A DNA stretch of 39,299 nt from Eubacteriales bacterium (lineage in GTDB: Bacteria; Bacillota; Clostridia; Lachnospirales; Lachnospiraceae). Both the position numbers and the translations under genes were made by a program. Under the pieces are notes generated by a model, which saw only the letters and a program-made list of their open reading frames with translations, was not told the origin of the DNA and made no database searches. Shown here in pieces: positions 1 through 8,890 of this stretch; position 1 is the stretch's first letter; every line of letters starts with the position of its first letter. The stretch spans positions 1-39,299 of the forward strand of contig JAUNHC010000046.1 of the NCBI GenBank assembly GCA_030524175.1, given 5' to 3'.

Positions 1-43
1 CATATTATTCATAAAAGAAATATGGTACTTAATTAATTTTCAA

Positions 44-115
44 TATACTAGTATACATGATATATCATAAAAATTGCATCTTACATATATGTAAGATTTC
101 ACCTGAAAATGTAAG
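44..115. promoter_or_regulatory. Cluster of palindromes upstream of the GT51 gene
   Basis: Three perfect palindromes lie in this AT-rich leader: TATACTAGTATA at 44-55, ATGATATATCAT at 57-68 and CTTACATATATGTAAG at 80-95. A further half-site, ATGTAAG, is at 109-115. The 16-bp palindrome is the most operator-like and would suit a dimeric repressor. AT-rich DNA makes short palindromes likely by chance, so only the 16-bp one carries real weight. The rest of 1-198 shows no gene and no convincing promoter. Confidence 0.4.
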
Positions 116-198
116 CTGGTTCGATGGCAGATTTTCAACTCAGAAATTATACTGACAGTAACAGATGATAAGTTTAATGAAAGGTCAGGTGTTGATGT

Positions 199-1002
199 AT
201 GTTTATTATTCGGTGTTTAAAAAAAATCGCTTCCGTAATTTTGGCAGCAGTATTAATCAGCGGAATATTTATAGCTTACCAGGGATACGGCATGTACTCT
301 GACGGACTTAAGCAGATGGATCTTAAGGAAATGCGGGATACCATCCGCTCCAAGCCTGATTATACTCCCCTTGCCAAAATGCCCAAGACTTATCTCAACG
401 GTGTGATCGCCGTGGAAGATAAGCGTTTCTACCAGCATATGGGTATTGACCCTATCGCAATCGGAAGAGCAGTTGTCAATGACATTAAAGCACAGTCCCT
501 GGCAGAGGGCGGCAGCACCATCACTCAGCAACTTGCCAAGAATATGTACTTCAGCCAGGAGAAACGCTTCGCCCGAAAAGCCGCAGAGGTATTCATGGCC
601 GCAAAGCTGGAAAAAACTTTTACCAAAGACGAAATACTGGAGCTTTATCTGAATTCCATTTATTTCGGCAACGGATTCTATTCTGTGGCAGAGGCAAGCC
701 AGGGATATTTCGGAAAATCCCCTATGGAGCTTAATGAAGATGAATGTATTATGCTGGCAGGCATCCCAAATGCCCCCTCGGTTTACAATCCCGTAGACAA
801 TCCCAAGCTTGCTGCAAAAAGGCAGAATCAGGTCCGCGCCCAGATGATAAAAGCCGGGTACCTTGACTCCCGGGAAACAGGCAGTCTTGAAAAGGTCCAT
901 GTGACCTTTTCAGGATTTCCCGGCAATAAAAAATCAGCACCTCTGTCTGATCCTTCAGTGCTGATTTCTTATTATTTACGTTTCTGTGTTTCCTTTACAT
1001 AA
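199..1002 (+). CDS. Monofunctional peptidoglycan glycosyltransferase (GT51)
   Basis: It polymerises lipid II into glycan strands on the outer face of the membrane. Residues about 9-28 form an N-terminal signal anchor. The GT51 domain follows: EDKRFYQHMG (catalytic Glu73), GGSTITQQLAKN (about 104-115), RKAAE with the second glutamate near 130, and LELYLNSIYFGNGFYSV. No transpeptidase domain follows, so this is an MtgA-like single-domain enzyme of normal length (267 aa). The start at 199 follows AAAGG at about 180-184. The last 25 codons or so are odd: they run through an inverted repeat that serves as terminator for the convergent gene, and the stop overlaps that gene by 8 nt. It stands alone on the plus strand. 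Confidence 0.9.
   Translation: MFIIRCLKKIASVILAAVLISGIFIAYQGYGMYSDGLKQMDLKEMRDTIRSKPDYTPLAKMPKTYLNGVIAVEDKRFYQHMGIDPIAIGRAVVNDIKAQSLAEGGSTITQQLAKNMYFSQEKRFARKAAEVFMAAKLEKTFTKDEILELYLNSIYFGNGFYSVAEASQGYFGKSPMELNEDECIMLAGIPNAPSVYNPVDNPKLAAKRQNQVRAQMIKAGYLDSRETGSLEKVHVTFSGFPGNKKSAPLSDPSVLISYYLRFCVSFT
925..967 (-). terminator. Rho-independent terminator of the long minus-strand operon
   Basis: Perfect 10-bp arms AAATCAGCAC and GTGCTGATTT (958-967 with 931-940) enclose a 17-nt loop. On the minus strand they are followed by a T-rich tail at 925-930. It lies just beyond the stop of the transglutaminase-fold gene but inside the 3' coding end of the GT51 gene. It may also work weakly on the plus strand, where TTTCTTATT follows. 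Confidence 0.8.
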
Positions 1003-3517
1003 TGCGGAGAAGCATATCTCCTGTTCCTACATTATAACCGCTGGTGGCATAGATTCCGTTAAGCGCTCCGTCTGTGACAATGATAAGGGGAAGCTTTTCA
1101 TGGTCTACATACATACGGCGCCCCAGCATATTGATATTGTCTGTAAAATCATCATAATAAATCTGTACATCCGGGAACAACGCAAGAGCCTTGGACAGCG
1201 TGGGGTCATTAAGGGCTTCCTTGCTGCGGATCACAAATATAATTCTAGACGCACAGGCTGCAAATGCCTGCTCCTGCTCCATCATCTCATTAAGGATATG
1301 TTCTGTTGGTTCCTTACTCTCCTCCAGGAACATAAGGATATGTTTCCCGTCTTCTGTAAGTTCTGAAGCATTTACCGGCCTTCCTGATTCTGTGTGAAGA
1401 CAAAATTGGGGGATGGCGATATTCTCCAGCATATCATTTAAATCTGCCTGGCGGAGAACCAGCTCCACTTCTTTTTCTTCTCCCGGCTCCACACAAAATT
1501 CATACTGGTTGGCAAAAACATTGCCGTTCGGCAGACGGTTGGATGTGATGATCCTGTATCTCCCTGCCTCCACCATCAAGGTCAAAGAATTGTTTTCCCA
1601 GCTTCTGTCCCCAAGTTTCATGGACACATAGTTACCCTGGGTAAGCCTTGCAATGCTCCAATTCTGGAAATATTTCCACACAGTATGATCCCTGTCTCTC
1701 AGTATCAGACGGCAATTCTTCTCTGCCTCCCCAAGAACCGGTACAAATTCATTGTTTTCCATATATTCCATAGAGCGGTCACTTGGATTGAGCCGTGCCG
1801 GAATCCCAAGAGTCCTTGCTGCTGCCACAAACAGGATTTCTTTTGAAAGCTGACTGCCCATACCTGTTTTCAGACAGCCCTCCGGTGTTGTGATCACACT
1901 GGACCGTTCACACTCCGGACAAGATTGGATCCTCTTGTCCACAGCCTCCCAGATGGCTCTTGGATTTCTGCGGAAGTCATTTTGTTCTTCCTGTGTAAAT
2001 GCGGTAAGAACTGCCTCTCTGTATTTCCTCAGAATTTCGTCATCCACTCTTGGGTTCAGTACATAGGACACGAATATATCATGTTCTGATTCTTCCTCAT
2101 AGGGAAGGGCATATTTCAGATGCTCTTCAAGCACCTCCCGGATACAGTCAGTCTGGTCTTTCTCTGTGAGAACCTGCATCAGCTCCCTGCGCAGATCTGC
2201 CCTGTTCTCACCAGCCGGACTTCCCTCTGCCTTTAAGAAGTTATCCCTTTCGGGATTTGTCCAGTTTTCTGTCTTTTTCTTGCGTTTTTCCGCCGCAAGT
2301 GCAAGACGGCGTTTCCCTGTTTCATTCTGTTCCTCTGTAGGAGCGGCTGTATTCACAGGCGTATCTACGGGAGCGATCATATCCACAGCCTTCCATTCAT
2401 GAGAAGGCGGCTGGTTTTTCAGGCAGACAACACATTCATCCTGGGTCCGGGTATCCATATAAGCCTCTGACACTACAAGACTTTCTTCTTTATCCTCCCC
2501 TGAAGCTGTCCCCCAAATGCCGTTCCCGGCTTCACTGTAAACCTGGATATGAAGACTTCCATAGCCCGTTGTAAGCGTTACACAGCCGTTTACATCTGTC
2601 ACTGCCTGGGCAACAGGCGCATACTCTGAATAGTTCAGTACCTCTAATGCCACATTGGCGCCCTGCACAGGTTCTCCTGCACTGTTCTCAACCTTCACTG
2701 TGATCTCTTTTACCCGTGCATATCTTTTCAGCTCGTTGAGCATGGTGACCATGCCTTCATTTCCGATCACTTCTCCGCCGGAAGGCACATTGTCAAACCA
2801 CCGGGAATGTACCATCATAGCCCTGGACGCCGCGTTGGTAAACCATCCCTTGTTAAGGATAGGAACCGGTTCGCACGCTCCTGTGAAATACCAGGTACCG
2901 TCGCACCAAACCTCCACCCATGCATGATTGTCATCGCAATGGGACCATTTCGGCGCATATACCTGGCGTGCAGGAATTCCTGCGCTTCTGAGAACATTGA
3001 CGGAAAACGTGGATTCCTCGCCGCATCTTCCTGTTCCTCTTCTGTAAACGGCCAGGGCAGACAGAGTACGGTCATCTGTACAGTTGTAGGTTGCTTCCTC
3101 AACGCACCAGTAATTCACCTCAAGAGCAGCCTCCTTGCCGTGCATACCCTGAATACGTTCCCTGACCTTGTCATAAAACAGGCTGCGGCACGGAACGATT
3201 TCTTCCTCATTCACCCTGTGATAAAGCACATAGTTGAGAAAAATATCCTCCGGGAGAGCCTGGACATCAGGATTTGTCTTCCAGAGTCTCACTCCATGAG
3301 CCCCATAGTCTAAAAATGTCTCAAAGGGGTAATTTCCCATATCACTGTAAGGCATTGTCCCATACAGATACTTGCAGGCCAATGCAGTATCCTCATCACA
3401 TGCTTCCAGCTTACGGCTGACCTGGGCAAACACCAGGGGCAGTTTCTCTTCAAGCTCCTGATATCGCCTTAAAATCTGCTCCCTTCTCCCGCACATAAAT
3501 GCCTTTTCTTTTTCCAT
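995..3517 (-). CDS. Transglutaminase-like domain protein with a degenerate second copy
   Basis: An 840-aa protein without a signal peptide or membrane segment, so probably cytoplasmic. Residues about 90-230 carry a transglutaminase core: GRCGEES (Cys165) and DNHAWVEVW (His198), followed by GACEP where the usual acidic triad residue sits. Residues about 270-330 look like a carboxypeptidase-regulatory or Ig-like beta domain. Residues 480-590 repeat the first unit (DIFVSYVLNPRVDDE against DIFLNYVLYHRVNEE; both contain GIPAR), but the cysteine position is Ser-Gln. The C-terminus (about 730-840) looks thioredoxin-like without a CxxC. It is the last gene of the operon, and its ATG overlaps the cutC stop as TAATG, implying translational coupling. 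The family is common in Clostridia; the substrate is unknown. Confidence 0.75.
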   Translation of the reverse strand: MEKEKAFMCGRREQILRRYQELEEKLPLVFAQVSRKLEACDEDTALACKYLYGTMPYSDMGNYPFETFLDYGAHGVRLWKTNPDVQALPEDIFLNYVLYHRVNEEEIVPCRSLFYDKVRERIQGMHGKEAALEVNYWCVEEATYNCTDDRTLSALAVYRRGTGRCGEESTFSVNVLRSAGIPARQVYAPKWSHCDDNHAWVEVWCDGTWYFTGACEPVPILNKGWFTNAASRAMMVHSRWFDNVPSGGEVIGNEGMVTMLNELKRYARVKEITVKVENSAGEPVQGANVALEVLNYSEYAPVAQAVTDVNGCVTLTTGYGSLHIQVYSEAGNGIWGTASGEDKEESLVVSEAYMDTRTQDECVVCLKNQPPSHEWKAVDMIAPVDTPVNTAAPTEEQNETGKRRLALAAEKRKKKTENWTNPERDNFLKAEGSPAGENRADLRRELMQVLTEKDQTDCIREVLEEHLKYALPYEEESEHDIFVSYVLNPRVDDEILRKYREAVLTAFTQEEQNDFRRNPRAIWEAVDKRIQSCPECERSSVITTPEGCLKTGMGSQLSKEILFVAAARTLGIPARLNPSDRSMEYMENNEFVPVLGEAEKNCRLILRDRDHTVWKYFQNWSIARLTQGNYVSMKLGDRSWENNSLTLMVEAGRYRIITSNRLPNGNVFANQYEFCVEPGEEKEVELVLRQADLNDMLENIAIPQFCLHTESGRPVNASELTEDGKHILMFLEESKEPTEHILNEMMEQEQAFAACASRIIFVIRSKEALNDPTLSKALALFPDVQIYYDDFTDNINMLGRRMYVDHEKLPLIIVTDGALNGIYATSGYNVGTGDMLLRIM

Positions 3518-4263
3518 TATAATTCCTCCAGAACTTGTCTGGCTTCACGGATACTGTTTTCGTCCGTACGCCAGATTTCGTACTCACTGATATAAGGAAG
3601 TCCCATATTGACTCCTTCTTTGCGGTACTGCATAGGACTGTCCAAGGTCACCTTGCCTGACATGTGGTAAGCCTTTGCCTTTGTCACAGGATAAACCTCC
3701 CGGATCACCTGGGCACTGACTCCGCTTCCAACCTGGATCTTAATCCTGCCCTGGCTTCTCTCCACCAATTCCTTCAGCAGCGCAGTACCCTGGGTACACA
3801 CATTCTTCTGCCCCGAAGTGAGAATGGTATCTATGCCAAGCTCAACAGCCTGCTCCATTGCCTCATAAGGATCCACACACACATCAAAAGCCCTGTGGAG
3901 CGTGACAGACATACCTTCCGCCGCTTCCATCAATTCCTTCATCTGTTCCAGATTCAAGGTTCCGTCAGGCTTCAAAATGCCAAAAACAACACCTTCCGCA
4001 CCCATTTTGTTAAAATCCTTTACTGCCTGGCGGATAATGGAAAATTCAGGATCCGTATAGCAGAAATCTCCAAATCTGGGCCGAATAAGAGCATGTATCC
4101 TGATGTCCGTATACTTTCTGATTTCTTCAAACAGCCATGGACTGGGGGTTGTCCCCCCGATCACCAGATTGCTGCAGAGTTCCAGACGGGTGGCGCCTCC
4201 ATTGGCAGCTGCCAGAGCGGACTCCACAGAATCCACACATGACTCCAAAATAAAACCATCCAT
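3517..4263 (-). CDS. cutC: CutC family protein
   Basis: A 248-aa TIM-barrel protein of normal CutC length. Diagnostic stretches are the N-terminal ESCVDSVESALAAANGGA, RLELCSNL, IRPRFGDFCY, VTLHRAFDV, ILTSGQ and QVGSGV. The family was named for copper homeostasis in E. coli, but its enzymatic role is unsettled. It sits between the aminopeptidase and transglutaminase-fold genes, and overlaps the next start by one base (TAATG). It probably shares the opp operon message; nothing local points to copper regulation. Confidence 0.93.
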   Translation of the reverse strand: MDGFILESCVDSVESALAAANGGATRLELCSNLVIGGTTPSPWLFEEIRKYTDIRIHALIRPRFGDFCYTDPEFSIIRQAVKDFNKMGAEGVVFGILKPDGTLNLEQMKELMEAAEGMSVTLHRAFDVCVDPYEAMEQAVELGIDTILTSGQKNVCTQGTALLKELVERSQGRIKIQVGSGVSAQVIREVYPVTKAKAYHMSGKVTLDSPMQYRKEGVNMGLPYISEYEIWRTDENSIREARQVLEEL

Positions 4264-4297
4264 TGATTATCCTCCATCTATATTAAATCACACTTGT

Positions 4298-5716
4298 TTA
4301 TTTACGGCAAAACTCATAAATTGTAGACACACCTGCACCTGTTGCGCCTGCTGCCTGGAACTGGAAGACTGGATCATCCACCCATGCGGTTCCTGCAATA
4401 TCCAGATGAAGCCATGGCTTTTCCTGTGCAAATGCACGGATAAACAGCCCCGCTGTGATGGTTCCGCAGCCCCCGCTGCTTAAGTTCCTGATATCTGCAA
4501 TTTTACTCTCTATCATCTTTTCGTGCTCTTCATAAAAAGGAATGCGCCAGTACCGCTCTCCTGAACACTCATATGCCTTTTCAAATCTCCGGTACAGATC
4601 CTCATTGTCGCAGACGGCCCCTGCTATCGTGAAGCCGAACATATTCACAACAGCGCCTGTCAGGGTGGCGATATCAAGAACCTCTGTCACCTTTTCCTCG
4701 CGGACAGCATAGGACACGGCATCGGCCAGAATAAGTCTGCCCTCCGCATCGGTATTTGCAATCTCAATGGTTTTTCCTGCATAGGACCGGATCACATCTC
4801 CCGGAAGAAGACTTCCCCTGGAAATCCTGTTTTCGCACATAGGTATCACGGCCACTGCATTGGCTTTTACCTTATTCTTTGCCATGGCGTAAATAGCTGC
4901 GGACACTGCTGCCCCGCCTGCCATATCCCCTTTGATGCCAAGCATGGAATTGGCCGGCTTCAGGCAGTAACCTCCTGTATCGCAGGTAACACCCTTTCCG
5001 ATCAGCCCCGTCACCCGGTCACTGTCAGGGTCCCCCTGGTAACGGAGAACCACAAGGCGCGGCGGATAAGCGCTGCTGTCACCCACTCCTAAAAGTGCAT
5101 CCATTCCTCTTTCCGCCAATTCTTTTCCGTCCATCACCTGGGCCTGGATTCCTGTATCTCGGACAAAATCCACAACTGCCTCTGCGAAATCCTCAGGCCG
5201 TAAATGATTTCCGGGCAGATTCACCATATCCCTGGCAAAACAGATCCCTTCACACACAACAATGGTTTCTTCAAATATTGCCTCTGCCTGGGACCAGAAC
5301 TCGCCATCCCTCAGTACAAGCTGAATATCGAAGGGTTCTGCCTCTCTCTCCTTAAACTGCCTCTGTGTATAGGTACCAAGATAAAGGCCTTCTGTAATAT
5401 GGCGGATTGCTTCAACACCATATTCCTCTACAAGATTGGATATATCTACTGCAAATTCATATATTTTTTTCTCTCGGCAGTCTTTTACTGCTTTGCTCCC
5501 CAGCTCCTTCAGGTGGATCTTCTCTCCTCCTGCTTTGCCGGCGCCCACAAACAGCCGGGCTTTTCCGTCACTGTCTGCAGACCAAAAAGTTTTAAGGTAT
5601 TCTCCCTTGAAAAGCTTTCTGACGGCTTCCGGCACTTCCTCAAGATTGTGCTCTTCCTCCTGCCAATAGGATACTGTCAATTCTTTTGTACAATTCTGTA
5701 CAAGCTTTATCATCAT
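4298..5716 (-). CDS. pepA: Leucyl aminopeptidase, peptidase family M17
   Basis: A cytosolic two-metal aminopeptidase that removes N-terminal residues from peptides. The C-terminal catalytic domain shows GKGVTCDTGGYCLKP (Lys241, Asp246, Lys253), GIKGDMAGG (Asp264) and NTDAEGRL (Asp323, Glu325, Arg327), the full M17 set. At 472 aa it is normal length, with a divergent N-terminal domain. The first ATG (5716) is only 4 nt from GGAGG and the second (5713) is 7 nt away, so the second may be the true start. It lies 8 nt after the DeoR stop and downstream of an oligopeptide-type importer, which fits a role in degrading imported peptides. Confidence 0.92.
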   Translation of the reverse strand: MMIKLVQNCTKELTVSYWQEEEHNLEEVPEAVRKLFKGEYLKTFWSADSDGKARLFVGAGKAGGEKIHLKELGSKAVKDCREKKIYEFAVDISNLVEEYGVEAIRHITEGLYLGTYTQRQFKEREAEPFDIQLVLRDGEFWSQAEAIFEETIVVCEGICFARDMVNLPGNHLRPEDFAEAVVDFVRDTGIQAQVMDGKELAERGMDALLGVGDSSAYPPRLVVLRYQGDPDSDRVTGLIGKGVTCDTGGYCLKPANSMLGIKGDMAGGAAVSAAIYAMAKNKVKANAVAVIPMCENRISRGSLLPGDVIRSYAGKTIEIANTDAEGRLILADAVSYAVREEKVTEVLDIATLTGAVVNMFGFTIAGAVCDNEDLYRRFEKAYECSGERYWRIPFYEEHEKMIESKIADIRNLSSGGCGTITAGLFIRAFAQEKPWLHLDIAGTAWVDDPVFQFQAAGATGAGVSTIYEFCRK

Positions 5717-5724
5717 GCTGCCTC

Positions 5725-6486
5725 CTAAATCAATCTCACACCGGATGCCTCCAGCGTATTGACAATTGTACTGTCGGGATACTCATCTGTGACAATCCCG
5801 TTAATATCATCAAAATGAGCAAACTTATAAGAATCATTAAAGTAAAACTTATCCCGCTCCATCACCACATACTTATGTCTGCTGCTCTGGATCGCTGCCT
5901 TTTTCGTAAGGCCGTCCTCCACACCCAGAGTGGTGACGGTACAGTCCACCATATCCACGCCGCAGCTTCCCAGAAAGGCACGGTCAAAGCTGTACTGCTT
6001 GATCACTTCAATGGTAGCCGCTCCCATAAATCCATTGACAGTCTGGTACATGGTTCCCCCGGTACCTATGGCCGTGATCAGGGAATTCTTAGCAAGGATC
6101 TGCAGGATATCGATCATGTTGCTCACAACTACCACGCGCATACGTGATGATGCCAGCAGCTTCGCCAGTTCAATGTTGGTGGTGGAAATATCAAGAAAAA
6201 TGGTCTCATTATTCCTGATCAACTCCAAAGCCTTGCCTGCGATAACTTTTTTCTTATCCAAATGGTAGTTCCTGCGGTCTACCACATCCCGCTCAAGAGG
6301 GTAATCCTGGGACAGGATAGCTCCTCCGTAGGTTCTTTTCAGACGTCCTGAATTCTCCAGTATCTTCAGATCCTTACGGATACAATCCTCTGTCACCTGA
6401 AACTGCTCACTAAGTTCTTTGACTCTGACTTTCCCCTTCTGACGCAGACATTGCTCAATTGCTACTTGTCTCTCCTCCGTAAACAT
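5725..6486 (-). CDS. DeoR family transcriptional regulator
   Basis: A 253-aa regulator with the DeoR layout. An N-terminal winged HTH (residues 1-57, including QGKVRVKELSEQFQVTEDCIRKDL-type sequence and GRLKRTYGGA) is followed by a DeoRC effector domain of the ribose-5-phosphate isomerase fold (TIFLDISTTNIELAKLL, IGTGGT, DRAFLGSCGVD). Such proteins usually repress sugar or nucleoside operons and respond to a phosphorylated sugar. Its place directly after the fucosidase suggests it controls this operon in response to a fucose-derived metabolite; that is inference. The RBS is AAGGGGG about 7 nt before the ATG. Confidence 0.92.
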   Translation of the reverse strand: MFTEERQVAIEQCLRQKGKVRVKELSEQFQVTEDCIRKDLKILENSGRLKRTYGGAILSQDYPLERDVVDRRNYHLDKKKVIAGKALELIRNNETIFLDISTTNIELAKLLASSRMRVVVVSNMIDILQILAKNSLITAIGTGGTMYQTVNGFMGAATIEVIKQYSFDRAFLGSCGVDMVDCTVTTLGVEDGLTKKAAIQSSRHKYVVMERDKFYFNDSYKFAHFDDINGIVTDEYPDSTIVNTLEASGVRLI

Positions 6487-6516
6487 GAAAATACCCCCTT
6501 GTATTTATGGGTTTTG

Positions 6517-6545
6517 CCTATTCACAGTGCACGGCTGTGAATAGG
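6517..6545. promoter_or_regulatory. 11-bp inverted repeat between fucosidase and deoR
   Basis: CCTATTCACAG (6517-6527) and CTGTGAATAGG (6535-6545) are perfect arms around a 7-nt loop. The site is 31 nt upstream of the deoR start. No T-run follows on either strand, so it is not a standard terminator. It may be an autoregulatory operator or a stabilising mRNA hairpin. Confidence 0.45.
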
Positions 6546-6586
6546 AATCCCCTTATCTTCTGCCAATGTGGATTCTGGTGATATTT

Positions 6587-7891
6587 TTATTTCAGCACTA
6601 CTTCCAGGACTGTGTCAATCTGGTCCGGAAGTATGGGATCCGGTCCCAAATCTGCAAATACAATATCAGGATAGTCGCTGTGCACCCAGCTTGTGGAAAT
6701 GGGCACTTCAGCTCCGGTGGCCAGATAATGGATGATCTTAACCTCCTCCTTATTGATTCCCAGAAGAGGAACAGGACCAATGGTATTTTCATACAGATGG
6801 AAGTATACGTGTTTTCCGTTTCTTGTCACACGGCCGTAATCCGGCTTCTCAATATCTGCCTTGCCGCAGCCATAGATGCTGCTGCCGTTTTTCTTCATCC
6901 ATTTACCGATGGTCCGGAGAATCTCCATAGATTCCTCAGGAATGTTCCCTTTTACATCAGGGCCCACATTCAAAAGCAGATTTCCGTTCTTGGAAACGCA
7001 TTCCACCAGTTTCTTGATCAGCATGGAGGCCGGCTTATAAAAATGATCTGTGGCATTAAAGCCCCAGTTGTTGTTCATGGTGACACAGGCTTCCCACGGC
7101 AGGTCATTGCCGTTTACATCCTGGATTCCATTTGGCGGGATCATTTGCTCCGGGCTGACGAAATCTCCGTGATACGGTGTGGGATTTCCTTCTGCCAGTG
7201 AGCCGTAACCCTCGCCGCTGCACTCCAGACGGTTGTCAATGATCACATCCGGCTGAAGGCTGCGCACCATGTTGATCAGTTCTGTAGCTTTCCATTTCTC
7301 TCCTCTCATATCATCGTAGGAGAAGTCAAACCACAAAACATCCAGTTTCCCGTAATTGGTACAGATTTCTCTTATCTGATTGTGCATATATGTAAGGTAA
7401 TTGTCAAGATTGCGGTTATCATTCTTATAATTTTCGTTATTGCGCATAGGATGGTTTTTATCGCCGTAATGGGGGTAGTCCTCATGATACCAGTCGATCA
7501 GGGTAAAGTATAACCCAACCTTCAGTCCCTCCCCCCGGACTGCTTCTACGAACTCTGCTACCAGGTCACGTCCGCATTTTGTATTGGTAGACTTGAAATC
7601 CGTATATTTACTGTCAAACAGGCAGAATCCGTCGTGGTGTTTTGCTGTGAGCACAACATATTTCATACCTGCCTCTTTTGCTGCTCTTGCCCAGGCCTTA
7701 GGGTCATAATCCACCGGATCGAATTCCTCGAAATACTTCATATAGTCTTCCTTGGGCATCTCCTCTGTACTGCGCACCCACTCTCCTCTGGCAGGAATGG
7801 AATAAAGGCCCCAGTGGATGAACATTCCGAAACGGGCGTCCAAATACCATTCCATTCGTTTTTCGTAAGCTTCTCTGTCAAATTTATACAT
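6587..7891 (-). CDS. Alpha-L-fucosidase, GH29
   Basis: It hydrolyses terminal alpha-L-fucose from glycans. The GH29 barrel is clear: ARFGMFIHWGLYSIPARGEW (residues 19-38), LTAKHHDGFCLF (81-92), and LDVLWFDFS with the likely nucleophile Asp189. With 434 aa and no signal peptide it is a short, cytoplasmic enzyme without the C-terminal carbohydrate modules of secreted forms, so its substrate must be imported. It starts 16 nt after the OppF-type ATPase (RBS GAGAGG, somewhat far from the ATG) and precedes the DeoR regulator. The context implies that the upstream transporter brings in fucosylated material. Confidence 0.93.
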   Translation of the reverse strand: MYKFDREAYEKRMEWYLDARFGMFIHWGLYSIPARGEWVRSTEEMPKEDYMKYFEEFDPVDYDPKAWARAAKEAGMKYVVLTAKHHDGFCLFDSKYTDFKSTNTKCGRDLVAEFVEAVRGEGLKVGLYFTLIDWYHEDYPHYGDKNHPMRNNENYKNDNRNLDNYLTYMHNQIREICTNYGKLDVLWFDFSYDDMRGEKWKATELINMVRSLQPDVIIDNRLECSGEGYGSLAEGNPTPYHGDFVSPEQMIPPNGIQDVNGNDLPWEACVTMNNNWGFNATDHFYKPASMLIKKLVECVSKNGNLLLNVGPDVKGNIPEESMEILRTIGKWMKKNGSSIYGCGKADIEKPDYGRVTRNGKHVYFHLYENTIGPVPLLGINKEEVKIIHYLATGAEVPISTSWVHSDYPDIVFADLGPDPILPDQIDTVLEVVLK

Positions 7892-7907
7892 AGTGGTAAT
7901 GTCCTCT

Positions 7908-8885
7908 CTAATTTTCTGTCAATTCAGGATAATGGCATTTCACAACATGTCCTGCCCCTACTACCTTTGGCTCTGGTCTTTCTGTCTTACATTTCTCTGT
8001 ACAGTGCGGACAGCGTGTGTGGAACAGGCAGCCGCTTGGGGGTGCACTTGGGCTTGGAAGGTCACCTTTCAGGATAATACGGTTCTTCTCCTTCTCCGGA
8101 TCAGGAATGGGAACTGCGGATAAAAGAGCTCTTGTATAAGGATGACGGGGATTTCTGTAGAGTTCCTCCTTAGGAGCAGTCTCAACAATAGTTCCCAGGT
8201 ACATAACCCCGATCCTGTCTGAAATCATTTCCACAACGCTCAAGTCATGGGAGATGAACAGATATGTCAGGTTGAAATCTGTCTGAAGCTGCTGAAGAAG
8301 GTTCAATACCTGTGCCTGAATGGAAACATCCAGGGCAGATACCGGCTCGTCTGCAATGATCAGCTTAGGCTGTACCGTAAGAGCTCTTGCAATACCGATA
8401 CGCTGACGCTGGCCGCCGGAAAATTCATGAGGATAGCGTTCTCCATGGGCAGCGCTCAATCCTACCACCTCCAGAAGCTCGTGCACCTTTTTCAGTCTCT
8501 CCCCTGCTGACATCTTTGTATGGATGAGAAGAGGCTCTCCGATCAAATCCTGTACCTTCATTCTTGGATTCAGGGAACCGTAAGGATCCTGGAATACCAT
8601 CTGAATGTCAGAACGCAGCGGGCGCATCTCATTCTGTGAAATCCTGGAGATTTCCTTTCCCTCAAACCAGATTTCTCCGGAATCAGGGACGATCAGATGA
8701 TCGATCAGCTTTCCTGTTGTTGATTTGCCGCAGCCTGACTCTCCTACCAGTGAAAAAGTCTCACCCGGCATAATATCGAAGGAAACGTCATTCACCGCGT
8801 GAACGAACTTTTTCTTTCCGAACATGCCTTTATTGGCAGCAAAGGTTTTCTTTAAGTTTTTAACGGATACTAATGCTTCGCTCAT
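7908..8885 (-). CDS. OppF/DppF-type ABC transporter ATP-binding protein
   Basis: A nucleotide-binding subunit of a peptide/nickel-type importer. It has Walker [11 protein letters not shown]-loop MVFQDPYGSLNPRM, signature FSGGQRQRIGIARAL, Walker B LIIADEPVSALD, and the C-terminal oligopeptide_HPY region (SGCLFHTRCPHC) typical of Opp ATPases. I chose the ATG at 8885 (MSEALVSVKNL, 325 aa). An upstream ATG at 8933 is open but would overlap oppD by 43 nt, while AGGAGG sits about 11 nt before 8885. It acts with the OppD-type ATPase encoded just upstream (5-nt gap). Confidence 0.92.
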   Translation of the reverse strand: MSEALVSVKNLKKTFAANKGMFGKKKFVHAVNDVSFDIMPGETFSLVGESGCGKSTTGKLIDHLIVPDSGEIWFEGKEISRISQNEMRPLRSDIQMVFQDPYGSLNPRMKVQDLIGEPLLIHTKMSAGERLKKVHELLEVVGLSAAHGERYPHEFSGGQRQRIGIARALTVQPKLIIADEPVSALDVSIQAQVLNLLQQLQTDFNLTYLFISHDLSVVEMISDRIGVMYLGTIVETAPKEELYRNPRHPYTRALLSAVPIPDPEKEKNRIILKGDLPSPSAPPSGCLFHTRCPHCTEKCKTERPEPKVVGAGHVVKCHYPELTEN

Positions 8886-8890
8886 AGGTT

